Shown here: piece after piece, positions 45,106 to 55,449 of the stretch
How the letters are laid out: the number at the start of each line of letters is the position of its first letter
How positions within the stretch are numbered: position 1 is the first letter of the stretch
From: Dryococelus australis
Taxonomy: Eukaryota > Arthropoda > Insecta > Phasmatodea > Phasmatidae
DNA length: 64,000 nucleotides
Direction: 5' to 3'
Assembly (NCBI GenBank): GCA_029891345.1
Contig: CM056998.1
Span: 173,314,332-173,378,331 of the forward strand
The notes under the pieces: model-generated
Database searches by the model: none
Told to the model about the DNA's origin: nothing
What the model saw: the letters and a program-made list of their open reading frames with translations, nothing else
Translations under genes and position numbers: made by a program

Positions 45106-45484
45106 CAAATCACGTATACTTGTGGATATTTTTTCAAATGTTAGCAGTCCTTAGTGTGCTTCTCCGCTAAATGTAAATAACTAACATTATCATGAACCTA
45201 AAAATTCGTATTTACGCCGCCATGAAATAATTCAGTGAAGGCTTTATAAACACAGGGATGTTCATATGTGAGTTGTGACACCTGATTTGCACGGAATGAC
45301 TTTCAAGCAGGCTAGACTTCAATAGTCCACTTGTCCACCTTCAGTGATACAGTTTGTTTAAATTATAATTTAATAATTGTGTTATTCAGATGCTCATTAA
45401 ATTATAATTTAATTCGAAATGAAAATAGTAAATATAACTGGTTTAAAATTATTAAAAGAGTTTATCTATTTCAATGCAAACTGT

Positions 45485-45535
45485 GTCAAGCTTACCTAAG
45501 CTAAACTAACCTAAATTAACCCAACCTAATTTCGA
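45485..45535. repeat. Degenerate CCTAA-type stretch
   Basis: acctaagctaaactaaccta followed by aattaacccaacctaat is a decayed series of (C)CTAA units, the complement of the insect telomere repeat TTAGG. Such interstitial tracts are common in insects, and nothing indicates a true telomere. Confidence 0.4.
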
Positions 45536-45599
45536 TTTTATTTATGTTAACCAACCATATTTGGGGCTAATAGGATGTAAAGAATAAGTGGCGGTTATA

Positions 45600-45780
45600 G
45601 AAGACCGTATTCTTAACCACGTTTTTAAATTCATATTGCCATGTGCGTAATAAACACAGTGTGTATATTCCACCGCAACTGGAATTTAACGTATTTGGCT
45701 AACATAAAATATATGTATTGACTATTATCCTAAATGAGAGGACTTTCGAAAGTGCTCACTTTACCGTGAATAGCCTTCTA
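45600..45780 (-). mobile_element. MITE family B2, one end lost
   Basis: The interior (gcgtaataaacacagtgtgt, ccaccgcaactgg) and right tip (ctttaccgtgaatagcctt) match 13401-13629. The left TIR is absent. Confidence 0.7.
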
Positions 45781-45914
45781 TCGGGTTTCAGGCCAGCAGC
45801 AACGAAACTTCGATGCCATTATCAGAATGTTCCGTTAGTTTATTAGAGTTCCCTCAGTTGTAGGAACAATTGAAATATTATTGAAGTAGTTATAATGAAG
45901 GCAATTTACCTACT

Positions 45915-46476
45915 GCAGCGTGATCTGTGCTGCTCTAGGAACTGCAGCACATGCATAGATACAGTCAGAGACAGAGCAACGACAGGCAGTTGTGTTGCCA
46001 TCTCCGCTAACAAAATTTCGACTGTAACACCAAATCATCTGTTTCCCATCCCTGTACTAACAGTCTAGATGTGTTGTGGCTACAAAAATATTGTTCCTAC
46101 AGCAGCGTGATCTGTGCTGCTCTAGGAACTGCAGCACATACATAGATACAGTCAGAGACAGAGCAACGACAGGCAGTTGTGTTGCCATCTCCGCTAACAA
46201 CATTTCAACTGTAACACCAAATCATCTGTTTCCCATCCCTGTACTAACAGTCTAAATGTGTTGTGGCTACAGAAATATTGTTCCTACAGCAGCGTGATCT
46301 GTGCTGCTCTAGGAACTGCAGCACATACATAGATACAGTCAGAGACAGAGCAACGACAGGCAGTTGTGTTGCCATCTCCGCTAACAACATTTCGACTGTA
46401 ACACCAAATCATCTGTTTCCCATCCATGTACTAACAGTCTAGATGTGTTGTGGCTACAGAAATATTGTTCCTACAG
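45915..46476. repeat. 187-bp tandem triplication
   Basis: gcagcgtgatctgtgctgct recurs at 45915, 46102 and 46289, an exact 187-bp period, with almost identical units. Each unit contains the hairpin-forming GTGCTGC ... GCAGCAC around ctctaggaact. No frame is conserved, as 187 is not a multiple of three. Confidence 0.95.
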
Positions 46477-46980
46477 CCGTATTGTTTTCTCAGTGAATTT
46501 ATTTATTCTGAAGAGGAATCAGACAGGAAGCCAACGGAGAAGAGGGAGTACGGCTGACGCGCAAGTGTGACGAGGAATTGATGCACGAGAAAGATTGCGT
46601 GGCCTGCTGTTGCAGGCGGGGCAGCCCCGGGAAATACAAGGCGGGATAACGGGATCCGACGGGATATCCATGTGTAAGAGGAGGCTCACTAAAAGGGGCA
46701 GAGAAAACAGATGCGAGGAACTCAAGCCCACGTAATGCTGCAGACCAAGAAAGAGGAACGAACAAGAACGCGGGCTGAGAATCGTCGGAAACTTCAAACA
46801 CGAATAATATGTGTAGCTATGCCACGGTTTCATTTTCCTGGGGTGTAAGCATGTTGCAGGCGTCGCAGAATTATCCGGGGTTGGAAAAGAAGTACGAAAA
46901 AAAATATCATAGTGAAATTACAACTGCATAAACTACAGGAAAATCTGAAATGGACCACATATTTGGGCAGAAAAATATAT
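46477..46980. other. Unassigned, moderately GC-rich DNA
   Basis: Minus-strand frames of 100 and 104 codons (46499-46833) overlap in different phases and are Ser/Leu/Pro-rich without a domain. Not called as genes. Confidence 0.35.
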
Positions 46981-46987
46981 TATGCCA

Positions 46988-47241
46988 TGGGGGCCACGGC
47001 AACTGAGCGGTTAACCTGCTCGCCTCCCAGCAAGCGATCCGGATTCATTCCTCCGCCGGGTCACTCCGGATTTTCGCATGTGGGAATCGTGCCGGGCGAT
47101 GCCGTTGGTCGGCGGATTTTGTCGGGCATCTCCAGTTCCCCCCCTTTTTTTTTCATTCCGGCTCTGCTCCATACTCACCTCAATCACCCCTATCGGCTCT
47201 CAAAACCTCAATGTTAAGAGCCGTCCAAATCTCCTCACTCA
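46988..47241 (+). mobile_element. tRNA-derived SINE, family 1
   Basis: ggggccacggcaactgagcg head, tcactccggattttcgcatg body, gttaagagccgtccaaatct tail. The B box is partly decayed (gattcattcctcc). Confidence 0.9.
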
Positions 47242-47244
47242 TAT

Positions 47245-48050
47245 TATGCCGTATCCACAAAACGTTATGTTAGTATTCACCGTGCCAAATTATTTTGGTG
47301 GTCAAGCCAAAATTACTGAATGGGAACCAATAAACTTTTGAGGCCATTTAAATATTATTTTTCGGTGACTACAAAAATATTTGCAGGGTGACTACCCCTC
47401 AGTGTATTTTTCTCAGCGTATGCAGATGCGAATATGTTCGGATACCAAACGTCAGTGTAAAATGTAAGAAAGGGAATCACTGTTGAATGTATACATTAAT
47501 TTAACTGCGCGCACTACAGATTAAAAAAAATTCAGTATATTGGGACATCCCTCAATTTCACTCGGAAAGTCATTAGCTTAACAATCTGGGAATTTTATTT
47601 ACATTCAAAAAATTCGTTCTCAGCTTTATATTTTTGTTAAAGCAGAAGTCTGCATAATCATAACAGTAAGCATTCATTTCTTTAGCAATCCCTCAAAAAA
47701 TTTTAATGCATTGTAGTTCTGAGGTTTAGACGGTGATAATAAAACTATTAGAAACATTGAAAATATCGAATTAATTTTCAGCCTTCACATCTACGATAAC
47801 ACCCATTTCTTTCGCCATTGTATGGTGAAGTTTTCGATTCAGTTAAGTTCTTTGCAAACCAATCTCAAACGTTCTGCTCTGAAGTACGAGAATCCTCACT
47901 TGCTCAATTAAACGGGAGAGAAGTTTCATACATACAAGACCGCCAATAGCGAAATAAAACTTTTAGCTATGTGCACAGTACGTTTAATAATATCAAAAAA
48001 ATCAGTTTTTCCCGCAACAAACCATCGTCTCTAAACTCTAAATATTACCA
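47245..48050. other. AT-rich, gene-free stretch
   Basis: No gene or repeat recognised apart from the weak match of 47325-47395 to 16450-16505. Confidence 0.35.
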
Positions 48051-48294
48051 TATAGACCTGAAGAATTCGCGAATTCATTTCGGGACAAGCTAGAATTCAA
48101 AATATGTGTGTTTATATACCTTAAGCCACTGGTCCACATGGTGTTCGACACTCCTTGCAGAACAGTGTCCAATTGTCGCCTTCCAATTGTAACAGCAGAC
48201 AGCCAATGTGCAGTTGATATCGGCTTATCTGTACGTAAGACTGTAGAGTCTACCCTGCAGGTCATTGAACCCGCGAATTTTTCAGGTCTCTATA
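48051..48294 (+). mobile_element. MITE family A, complete
   Basis: TATAGACCTGAAGAATTCGC at the left and GAACCCGCGAATTTTTCAGG then TCTCTATA at the right form TIRs of about 25 bp. 244 bp. This copy gives the clearest view of the family. Confidence 0.85.
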
Positions 48295-48469
48295 TTTCTG
48301 AACATTTAGGTGCGGAGTGTCGACATGTTAATGGAGTGACCCTTGGGCTACCGTTTTCTTTGAAGTATGACATAAAATGGTATGATACAGCACATGAATA
48401 CTGAAATGACGGACTGTAGTTTGAAGAGAAAAGAGAAAAAAACATGAAAGCAACATGACGTGGAATGAC

Positions 48470-48545
48470 CAGCCATCGAGCCGCCCCGAATCGAACACGG
48501 CTGGGTACGGAATTCTAATTTCTCGCCTCCTAAGGCACAAACTGA
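48470..48545 (-). mobile_element. tRNA-like SINE head, family 3 (tentative)
   Basis: On the minus strand cttaggaggcgagaaattag is followed by cagccgtgttcgattcgggg, a good B box (GTTCGATTC). An upstream A-box-like ttggtcagtttgtg is present. No other copy was found here, so the family is uncertain. Confidence 0.35.
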
Positions 48546-48716
48546 CCAATGACAAAACACACGAAAAAAGTGTTTATTCACTGCAAAGTCCATTCGAGGG
48601 ACAGGTGTTTTTCGCAAAAAATTTTACGGCCACGCTAGACTTCAATATCCTACGCCCACAAACACAACTTCCAGAGCTAGTGATCTTTTGCGAAAAAAAA
48701 TATTAATGTACGGTAG

Positions 48717-48962
48717 ACTTCAATACTATAAGCACCCGACAGCAGATTGTCTGTTGCCATCGGTTGCTGTCTGCTAGAGGAGGCGGTTTCATATTTTACC
48801 GGGCCACTTCCAATCGGCAACATTGGCATGGCTCCTACGCGATCCGTATGATGATAGTTAACACGTGCCCAAAAGTGATTCAGCCAATCAAGACAGGTAA
48901 ACGACCCTACCGTGTTTTGAAATATAACTTGTCTTAAAATATTTTCGCGAAATTTCACCACC
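48717..48962 (+). mobile_element. Dispersed repeat D, copy 2
   Basis: caatactataagcacccgac at the tip, then gttaacacgtgcccaaaagt, tcagccaatcaagacaggta and attttcgcgaaatttcacc. Matches 51748 directly and 8190 in reverse. 48590-48715 also carries two tip-like stretches (tttttcgcaaaaaatttta ... gctagacttcaatat; ttgcgaaaaaaaatattaat) seen at 36550 and 52350. Confidence 0.7.
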
Positions 48963-49011
48963 CCTAACAACTTTCTTTGGTTATCGGTCGCGCGTCTACG
49001 TAAGAGGATCT

Positions 49012-49186
49012 TTCCTTATTCGACTGGACCAGTCGTAATAACGTACTCCTATACTGAACTTCCACGATTCGTGGATAGAAACTTGAGGCACGTGGCATTT
49101 AAAATCATCCAACCACGAAAGTGCATATGAACAAAAGTGTTTTGGAGTACAACTGGCCATGAAGTCTTTTCGAGAAAAACTCGTGT
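49012..49186 (+). repeat. Dispersed repeat E, copy 1
   Basis: gactggaccagtcgtaataa, gaacttccacgattcgtgga, tgaggcacgtggcatttaaa, atcatccaaccacgaaagtg and caaaagtgttttggag match 52205-52396 in the opposite orientation. Class unknown; it abuts MITE C. Confidence 0.65.
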
Positions 49187-49470
49187 CCCTATCCATTCAC
49201 GGTTACTGCCAACTTTTCTGGAGCCCTGCTAGTGTTCTACTTTCAGGATATTCCTCCGCCTGGTGTTCGTAAAGATAAACGTAACCTTGAAAACCACACC
49301 GAAGTGACAACGCACCGTATCAGCGCCCACTCGATGTAATTCTATTTTGCAGAACAATTTCTTACTAAGCATTACCAAGCCATCTTTTTTCTCGCTGTTT
49401 TTAATTCATATTAATGATAAATTTAAACGTTTTAATTCATACACAAAATACAAGCAAATGTTCAATATTA
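49187..49470 (-). mobile_element. MITE family C, copy 4, reversed and truncated
   Basis: Tip tatccattcacggttactg followed by gtgttctactttcaggatat and attcctccgcc; then aagtgacaacgcaccgta and ttctattttgcagaac. The far end is lost. Confidence 0.7.
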
Positions 49471-49479
49471 ATAAAAACT

Positions 49480-50820
49480 AAGTATTTTGATGTGAAAAAT
49501 TGCGTATCTAGGAAGCAACCAGGCGAGTCTTATGTGAGGTCATTTTTCAAAGTTTTGATTCAAAAAGTGTGGAGGAACCGTGAAAATGTCGCACCAAAGT
49601 TGTTTGTTCCTTAACTTACCTATAAAACTAGTATTGTTATGGAGTTTAGAAGTTAGCGCCAAGGTTCTCACGTTTACTCCTTTATTGTAACTGCAAGTAC
49701 ACTTATATAACGTCTAAAATTTCCAACCAGATTTTATTATAAACATCAAAGCTGTATTGCTGTGACGGTTTATAGAACATTAAATTCGTCTAATAACTCT
49801 CGTGGTCATAAAATACGCCACTACAGCGTTAAACCATATTAAACGTTACGAAACTCCGTGATATATTTTATATTAATTCTTGGTTTCCACCATCAGCTAG
49901 AAAGTGTAGCGACCTAATAAAATCACTGTTTCCCTCCGTTTGCCCACGTGCGATAATAGAAGCACTGTTTTTATTAGCGTATGTCGAAAACAATTACGTT
50001 AGCGATGGGTAGAAGTACAATATAATTCCTTCTACACACACAACCTATTTAGAGGTTTCAAATTGATTCTGTGTATAGGCGATTTTCTGTAATAATTATT
50101 TAACTTCATAGATTTTTCTTTTTATAAATTGCACATTGAAAAGTGACTCGTAGAATGACTAATTAATACAAATCTGTAAATAAAGTTTTTGCAACACTGT
50201 CATTTGATTTTTCATGAAGGTTGTTCACTGGAACAGTTGTCGCATTACAAAGCGGCAGCGGAATGAAAGGAATATGGCATTCTGTAGAGACAGCGCGTAT
50301 TTTCGTACCATACTTTCTCTAGCACCGTGAGAAACTAAGCGTCTCCGTAACTCCGCTGGTGCAAAACTACTTTTGAGGTGCGTAGTATTCCGGTGAGGCG
50401 ACAGCACCCGGAGAAATCCCAACCACCTCATGGCATTGACTTATGCCTCTTCGTCCGACCATGACATTCATATAGCAATGAATTCTTAAAACTTTTAGTA
50501 GATATCAAATAAGTTGGAAAACAAGTAAAAAGCAAATCCTAAATAGGCAAAATAGGACAAATGAAACTTTCCCCAGTTATGAGAACTGAAAATGACACCC
50601 AAGTTTCTTTTCTCATTTATAATTTAGCGCTCACGCCTTATTTTGTTTTATTTTTATGTCATTTTAATTCACGCACACAAAATTATAAAAAGGCATTAAA
50701 AACAATTTAAACAATCTGAAGTGATTAAGATATATTTGAATAAAATTGGGCTTAAAAGTTTACAATTAACAGCCCAGGGACAATATTTACGATAAATTGC
50801 CTATTAAAAAATTAATTACA
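49480..50820. other. AT-rich, gene-free stretch
   Basis: No gene or repeat recognised in about 1.3 kb. Confidence 0.4.
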
Positions 50821-50829
50821 CAGGTTTGG

Positions 50830-50887
50830 CTAGTGTTCCCTATGTGAAGATATCCTCTCCCCCTCTCCCCCCCCCCCAATTTTGTTG

Positions 50888-50918
<31 letters not shown>

Positions 50919-51123
50919 GCCGGATGTTGCGGAAGCTCCCAGAGCGTTGATTTCTTGCCGGCGAAAATTCAATTCCAGGTGACGTAGCGGAAGAGTCGCG
51001 CCGTTGCCAGGCAACGCCGACCATGTGCCGTAGAGGTGACTTTAGCGGGGTGGATGGGCTGTCGCAGTCATCGTCCAGTATTGCATAACGCTTCAGCGAG
51101 GTAGGCCGGCCTACGTCTGCCAT
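50830..51123 (-). CDS. Possible first exon of an unrecognised protein
   Basis: On the minus strand a GC-richer, CpG-containing patch opens with gaagtATGG (a reasonable start context) and reads MADVGRPTSLKRYAILDDDC, then DSPSTPLKSPLRHM. It runs into a (GA)n microsatellite that gives an artificial RERERERE stretch, so a coding part, if real, would end before about 50930. A candidate donor is CACATG|GTCGGCG near 51024. No domain is recognised and no second exon was found, so chance is quite possible. Confidence 0.2.
50887..50916. repeat. (CT)n microsatellite
   Basis: tgctctctctctctctctct run of about 28 bases, preceded by a C-rich tract (50858-50877). Confidence 0.9.
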
Positions 51124-51129
51124 ACTTCA

Positions 51130-51740
51130 CCCCGAGCGTCGCCAGGTATGTGGGATCACACCATTGCCGAAACCCAGTGGTAGGAAATGAAATTCAGCAG
51201 CGTGGCAGGCGAAAATTTGTACTGTTTTTTCCAGTTACACCGTCACGGCGAACAATCCGAGTAAATTCGACGTACATTTAACAGATACCCAACAAATTCA
51301 AAATATAATGTAGCTCTATGTAAAACTCCATTCTCCTTTCCAACATAGCCTCTTAATCCAAAAATACGCCAAATATTCTTGGATTATTTATAGATTCGTA
51401 TTTACTGACTGTACTCTGCTTCAATCCCATACATCTTCAGATCATGATTTTTAGGCGAGGAAATAATGCGGGCGTTGGGTGGAAAAATACCGTTTTTGGA
51501 TGGTGAAGAGGTTTATCGCGGCTTCCGTAGATTTTCCCGTGTATTCGACCCTCCATTGCGCTACACTTTATCACTTTTTTTTCTAACTAGTCCGGCTGGA
51601 AAAGACATGTTCAATCTGAGTGTAGGGCAGCCGACTCGGATTAAAATCTCAAAATTTTCTTATTGGTTGCTTTTATTTCTTGGTTACACATTACGTTATG
51701 AATAGGGCTAGTTATTTTTTCCAAGAAATGTCTCTGCAGG
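51130..51740. other. Unassigned DNA
   Basis: No recognised gene. The 79-codon frame at 51466-51705 has no motif. Confidence 0.35.
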
Positions 51741-51747
51741 GTATAAC

Positions 51748-51976
51748 TCAATACTATAAGCATCCAACAACAATTTGTCTATTGCTATTGTTTGTTGTCT
51801 GCTGGAGGCGTTTTTTAATTTGACGGGGCCACTCAGAATTCGGTATCACGGGCACGATATTTGTGTGCAGACAGTTAACACGTGTCAAAAAGTAATTCAG
51901 CCAATCAAGACAGGTAAACGACCCTGCAGTATTTGGAGCTATAAATTGCCTTGAAATCTTCTCAAGAAGTTTCACT
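51748..51976 (+). mobile_element. Dispersed repeat D, copy 3
   Basis: tcaatactataagcatccaa, gttaacacgtgtcaaaaagt, attcagccaatcaagacagg and taaacgaccctgcag match the copies at 48717 and 8190. Confidence 0.7.
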
Positions 51977-52069
51977 GCCCATACACATGACTAAGTTGCC
52001 CTGACTTGTTGAGTCATCGCGTCCACTCATGGCCGGTACCGTACACAGCAAAACATTAGTGCTCAGTAC

Positions 52070-52172
52070 TATTGGCTGTTCATGGTAAACTGAGCACTTT
52101 TGAAAGCCGTACTTAATGTTTACTTGTATGCATGCTGTGTAATATTCCATCATATCTAAAATTAACATAGAA
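52070..52172 (+). mobile_element. MITE family B1, left end only
   Basis: attggctgttcatggtaaac, gagcacttttgaaagccgta and acttgtatgcatgctgtgta match the start of B1. The match stops where a (TA)n run begins. Confidence 0.75.
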
Positions 52173-52196
52173 TATATATATATATATATATATATA
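52173..52196. repeat. (TA)n microsatellite
   Basis: About 22 bases of TA that terminate the truncated MITE B1. A second TA run of similar length is at 52980-53002, beyond the Tc1 element. Confidence 0.9.
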
Positions 52197-52204
52197 CACA
52201 CCAG

Positions 52205-52396
52205 TTTTACTCCAAAACACTTTTATTCATATGCACTTTCGTGGTTAGATGATTTTAAATATCACGTGCCTCAAGTATATGTCCGCGAATAAGGGAAGTT
52301 CAGTATCGGTGTACTTTATTACGATTGGTCCAGTCAAATAAGAACATAGTCTAGCATGGCCATTAATATTTTCGCGAAAAACACCTGTCCCTATAT
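52205..52396 (-). repeat. Dispersed repeat E, copy 2
   Basis: Reverse complement of 49012-49186: ctccaaaacacttttattca, tgcactttcgtggttagatg, attttaaatatcacgtgcct and attacgattggtccagtc. It continues with gctagcatgg-like and attttcgcgaaaaacacctg sequence also seen at 48600-48650. Confidence 0.65.
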
Positions 52397-52399
52397 ATA

Positions 52400-52970
52400 C
52401 ACCATCTACCAAAAAGTAATTGGGCACTCATGAAGATAGGTAATTTAGTACGCCAGTTGACTTGTATTTCACGGCCTTCGGCGTAGGACCGCTGGTGTTT
52501 GTCCGTGGTAGCATGAACACATAGGCCTATTGTAACATTCTGGATAATGAAATGCTCGCAACATTTTGACGTTTTTACGGAATGGACCCGTGTTACTTCC
52601 AGGATGACCATGCCAGGTGCCATGTTTCAAGGGCTACTATGCAGGGGTACTTCGACAACAATGTTCGCCGATTGGACTGGCCCGCCCAGAGCCCCGACCT
52701 CAACCCTATAGATCATCTTTGGGACGAATTGGATCGCCGGGTGAGGGGTCGTCAGGCGCGGCCAAAATCCATTGCTGAACTCATGGAATGGTTGCAAGAG
52801 GAATGGCGACGAATCGCCGTGGATGTCCTGCAAACACTCGTAGAGAGCATGCCAGACAGGGTGGCTGCTGTTATAAGCAGTTAGAAGTGGCCCTACGAGA
52901 TTCTAACGAGCAGACAACCACTCCAGCAAACATTGTGAACAGGTGCCCAATTACTTTTTGGTAGATTGTG
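52400..52970 (+). mobile_element. Tc1-type DNA transposon, internally deleted
   Basis: TIRs of about 28 bp: left CACCATCTACCAAAAAGTAA (continuing ttgggcac), inverse right CACAATCTACCAAAAAGTAA. 571 bp instead of the usual 1.3-1.6 kb; the DNA-binding half of the transposase is gone. The remaining frame (52582-52884, preceded by a readable but stop-containing FGVGPLVFVRGS segment) has FQDDHARCH with the second catalytic Asp, LDWPAQSPDLNPIDHLWDEL, and the family C-terminal LVESMPDRVAAVI. The third catalytic position is Asp (NPID), 34 residues after the second Asp, where Tc1 proteins normally have Glu (NPIE). The element cannot make a working transposase. Confidence 0.9.
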
Positions 52971-52979
52971 TGTGTTTGT

Positions 52980-53002
52980 GTATATATATATATATATATA
53001 TA
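52980..53002. repeat. (TA)n microsatellite with TG flanks
   Basis: tgtgtatatatatatatata run next to the right end of the Tc1 element; it is followed by a TGTG-rich tract. Confidence 0.85.
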
Positions 53003-53151
53003 TGTGTGTATGTGTTTGCGCGCTCGTGGATGTGGACACATGTGGATGTGGACTATTAAATTTAATTATTCAGTGTTTGGTTGGGGAGAGGGAAGGAGTT
53101 CACCTTGGATCATCACACTCATCTCGTGTCATGTTCGTGCCATGTTAAGGA

Positions 53152-53350
53152 GAATGACCCGGTCACTCCTCGATTTTCGCATGTGGGAATCGTGCCGGAC
53201 CATGCCGCTGGTCGGCGAGTTTTCTCGGGGATCTCCCGTTTCCCCCATCCTTGCATTCCGGCGCTGCTCCATATTCACATCACTTCACCCTCATCGACTC
53301 TCAAGACCTCGATGTTAAGAGCTGCCCTAATCTCTCCACTCCACCCTCCA
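53152..53350 (+). mobile_element. tRNA-derived SINE, family 1, 5' truncated
   Basis: Begins within the B-box region (gacccggtcactcctcgatt) and runs to gttaagagctgccctaatct then ctccactc. The head with the A box is missing. Confidence 0.85.
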
Positions 53351-53439
53351 TTCACCTATTCTATGTCGAGACGCAGGTTTAAAAATAACACAATGAAATA
53401 GACTCTTATTCCGCCAACTCCAGCCTTACACGCCACTAA

Positions 53440-53660
53440 AATGGCATTACTAGCCAGCGAAAAGTCGGAATGCTGTTCGTGGTAACTTAATTGCCAGCCG
53501 ACAGCATGATCAATGGGGAACACTCCACCACACGAGGTAGCCGATTAGATACAAAGCCCGTTTCCAGAGCCTCGCGCAACCAACCAGAGGATGGGTTCGC
53601 CCACATCAAAGGAACCCCCGCGCTCTTTCGTCTCTGCATATTTATTTGCTCTGTGGCCGG
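53440..53660 (-). repeat. Dispersed repeat F, copy 4
   Basis: The reverse complement carries gttcctttgatgtgggcga, acccatcctctggttggttg, ggctctggaaacgggc and tctaatcggctacctcg, parallel to 24066-24330 and to the minus strand of 21495-21715. Confidence 0.55.
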
Positions 53661-53736
53661 GATAACACGAGTCCTGGCGGAACTAAATTAGCCGCGCTTC
53701 AACTCTACGTGCCCCTAGTTGAAAGCTACTGGATAT

Positions 53737-54292
53737 TGTTACGGTGTGGGCAAGCCCTTGCTGTGGCGCTTGTCTGAACACACCAGCACACGTCTTAAAA
53801 GATCAAAGTCAGGGAAGCGAAGCGCCGCCGCGACGAGCAGTTCGCAAACAAACGGAATCATTTGTAAACTACCTGTACATTTAAGGGTGGGGCAGAGTTA
53901 AAGTCGGGTCAAGCAGACGACGGGACAAGATGGACCAGCAGATGGGGTTTCGGCCGCCGTAGTCGAGATGACAATCAGCCTTCGACAACGCTGAGGAAAC
54001 GCCGTGCCAGCAGGCGACAGATCGACAATTAGCTAGATGCGTGGCAAAAGTTTAAGTAGATAAATATATAAATAAAGGTATTATTAGAGTAATATAACGT
54101 AACACGCTCTCTCGGCGCAATTTAAGGTATTCAAGTATAAATGTAATGTGTTTTGTTTTAAAATTTATAATGTGACAGAATATTCTCTTAGAGGTTTTAA
54201 ATAAAATGACGGAATGCATTAATATTGTATTCTACATCAGAGTTACGCATCCCCCACGTACTCTGGACGGCCCTCGCAATGGGAACGTTACA
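53737..54292 (+). mobile_element. Probable solo or 5' LTR of a Ty3/gypsy-like element (fossil)
   Basis: The segment starts TGTTACGG and ends CGTTACA (near-inverted TG...CA tips, 556 bp). It is followed at once by ttggtggaggagc, a sequence in the place and style of a primer-binding site. A TATA-like aatatataaataaagg and an AATAAA-like signal lie inside in the expected order. No gag or pol remnant is recognised downstream and no second LTR is in the window, so it is a solo LTR or a 5' remnant. Age cannot be judged without a partner. Confidence 0.35.
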
Positions 54293-54299
54293 TTGGTGG

Positions 54300-54825
54300 A
54301 GGAGCTTCACGTTTCCACCCTCTTACGCAGAGCGATAATTAATTAAAGAATAAAATTTCCCCTACAATAATAGCTTATATTTTTCCAAAATAAATTAAGT
54401 TAGAAATAAGAAATCGTCGAGAGGAATGCGGCGGAAAACCACCTCTCCCAACTCCGTGTTACCCGGGATGGAAGCTACAGGTTATGCAACTCGTGATGGT
54501 GATCAATCTGATACGGAATATTACGTTAGCCCGTGATTGGCCGAGCCCGAGTTTACTCGGCTTGGACGTGATTGAACTGATGAGGAATATTAGGGCTTTG
54601 GGGCAAATAACAAAAAACACCCCTGACGTGTAGAAGTTAACAGATCCGGTCACTGATTAATTCACGATTTCGAGCGCCGCGATCACGTAATATTTAAGAG
54701 TGCGCTGCGTATGAGTCGAGCGCGCTTCTCGCAACCAGTGAACGAAGTGCTCCGTGATCGATCTTATCAGAGCTAACCATTTAATATCGAAAGGTGCAGA
54801 AACATTCGTGAATTTGATCACTCAA
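54300..54825. other. Unassigned DNA after the LTR-like segment
   Basis: Mixed composition and no recognised protein. It contains an inverted repeat (gccgagcccgagtttactcg with gcttgg) near 54540-54567 and a TATA-like cgtaatatttaagagtgcg near 54685. Confidence 0.35.
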
Positions 54826-54828
54826 AAG

Positions 54829-55254
54829 TATAGGTTGTTCACGGTAAAATGAGCACTTTTTGAAAGCCCTGCTTAAGATATACTTGTATGCACGTTGTGT
54901 ATTACACCGCCTTATATAAAATTAACATTGCCACGGGCCTCAGCACTTTATTCATGCGTCGGTAAAGTGACACGGTAAAATTATTAGGAGAGTACATATA
55001 TTAAAAATCTGCTCATTTTTACACTGCTATGAACTAAAAAGGCAGAAAGGGAAAGAAATAATTCAAGTTATCAAAAATCCTTACCTAACACTTTTTATTC
55101 GACGTTAATATATGGAACTACTTTCCATCCTCCGTTACCAACTTCACTGGGCGCATGTCACCCAGTGCGCCCGTTTAAATATATGCCGGCAGGGCCAGTG
55201 ACATGTTTCTAAGGTTGATTTCAAAAGTGCTCACGTTATCGTGAACATCCTATA
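54829..55254 (+). mobile_element. MITE family B1, complete
   Basis: tataggttgttcacggtaaa to cacgttatcgtgaacatcctata, with all interior landmarks (taagatatacttgtatgcac, ttcatgcgtcggtaaagtg, tgggcgcatgtcacccagtg). 426 bp. It abuts MITE A, sharing or touching its TATA end. Confidence 0.9.
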
Positions 55255-55445
55255 GAGACCTGCAGAATTCGCGGATTCATTTTGGGACAAGATTGAATTA
55301 AAAACATGTGTGATTATATAACTTTAGCTATTGGTCCACACGGTTTTTGACACCTCCTGGAGAAGGCTGGCCGAATCGTCGCCTTCCACTATGACAGCAG
55401 ATAACCAATGCAAAGTTGAGATCGGCATATTTGTACATAATTCTG
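55252..55445 (+). mobile_element. MITE family A, right end lost
   Basis: tagagacctgcagaattcgc, tttgggacaagattgaatta, ttggtccacacggtttttga. Very similar to 3550-3745, including loss of the same right part, which suggests the two copies derive from one truncated source. Confidence 0.8.
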
Positions 55446-55449
55446 CACT

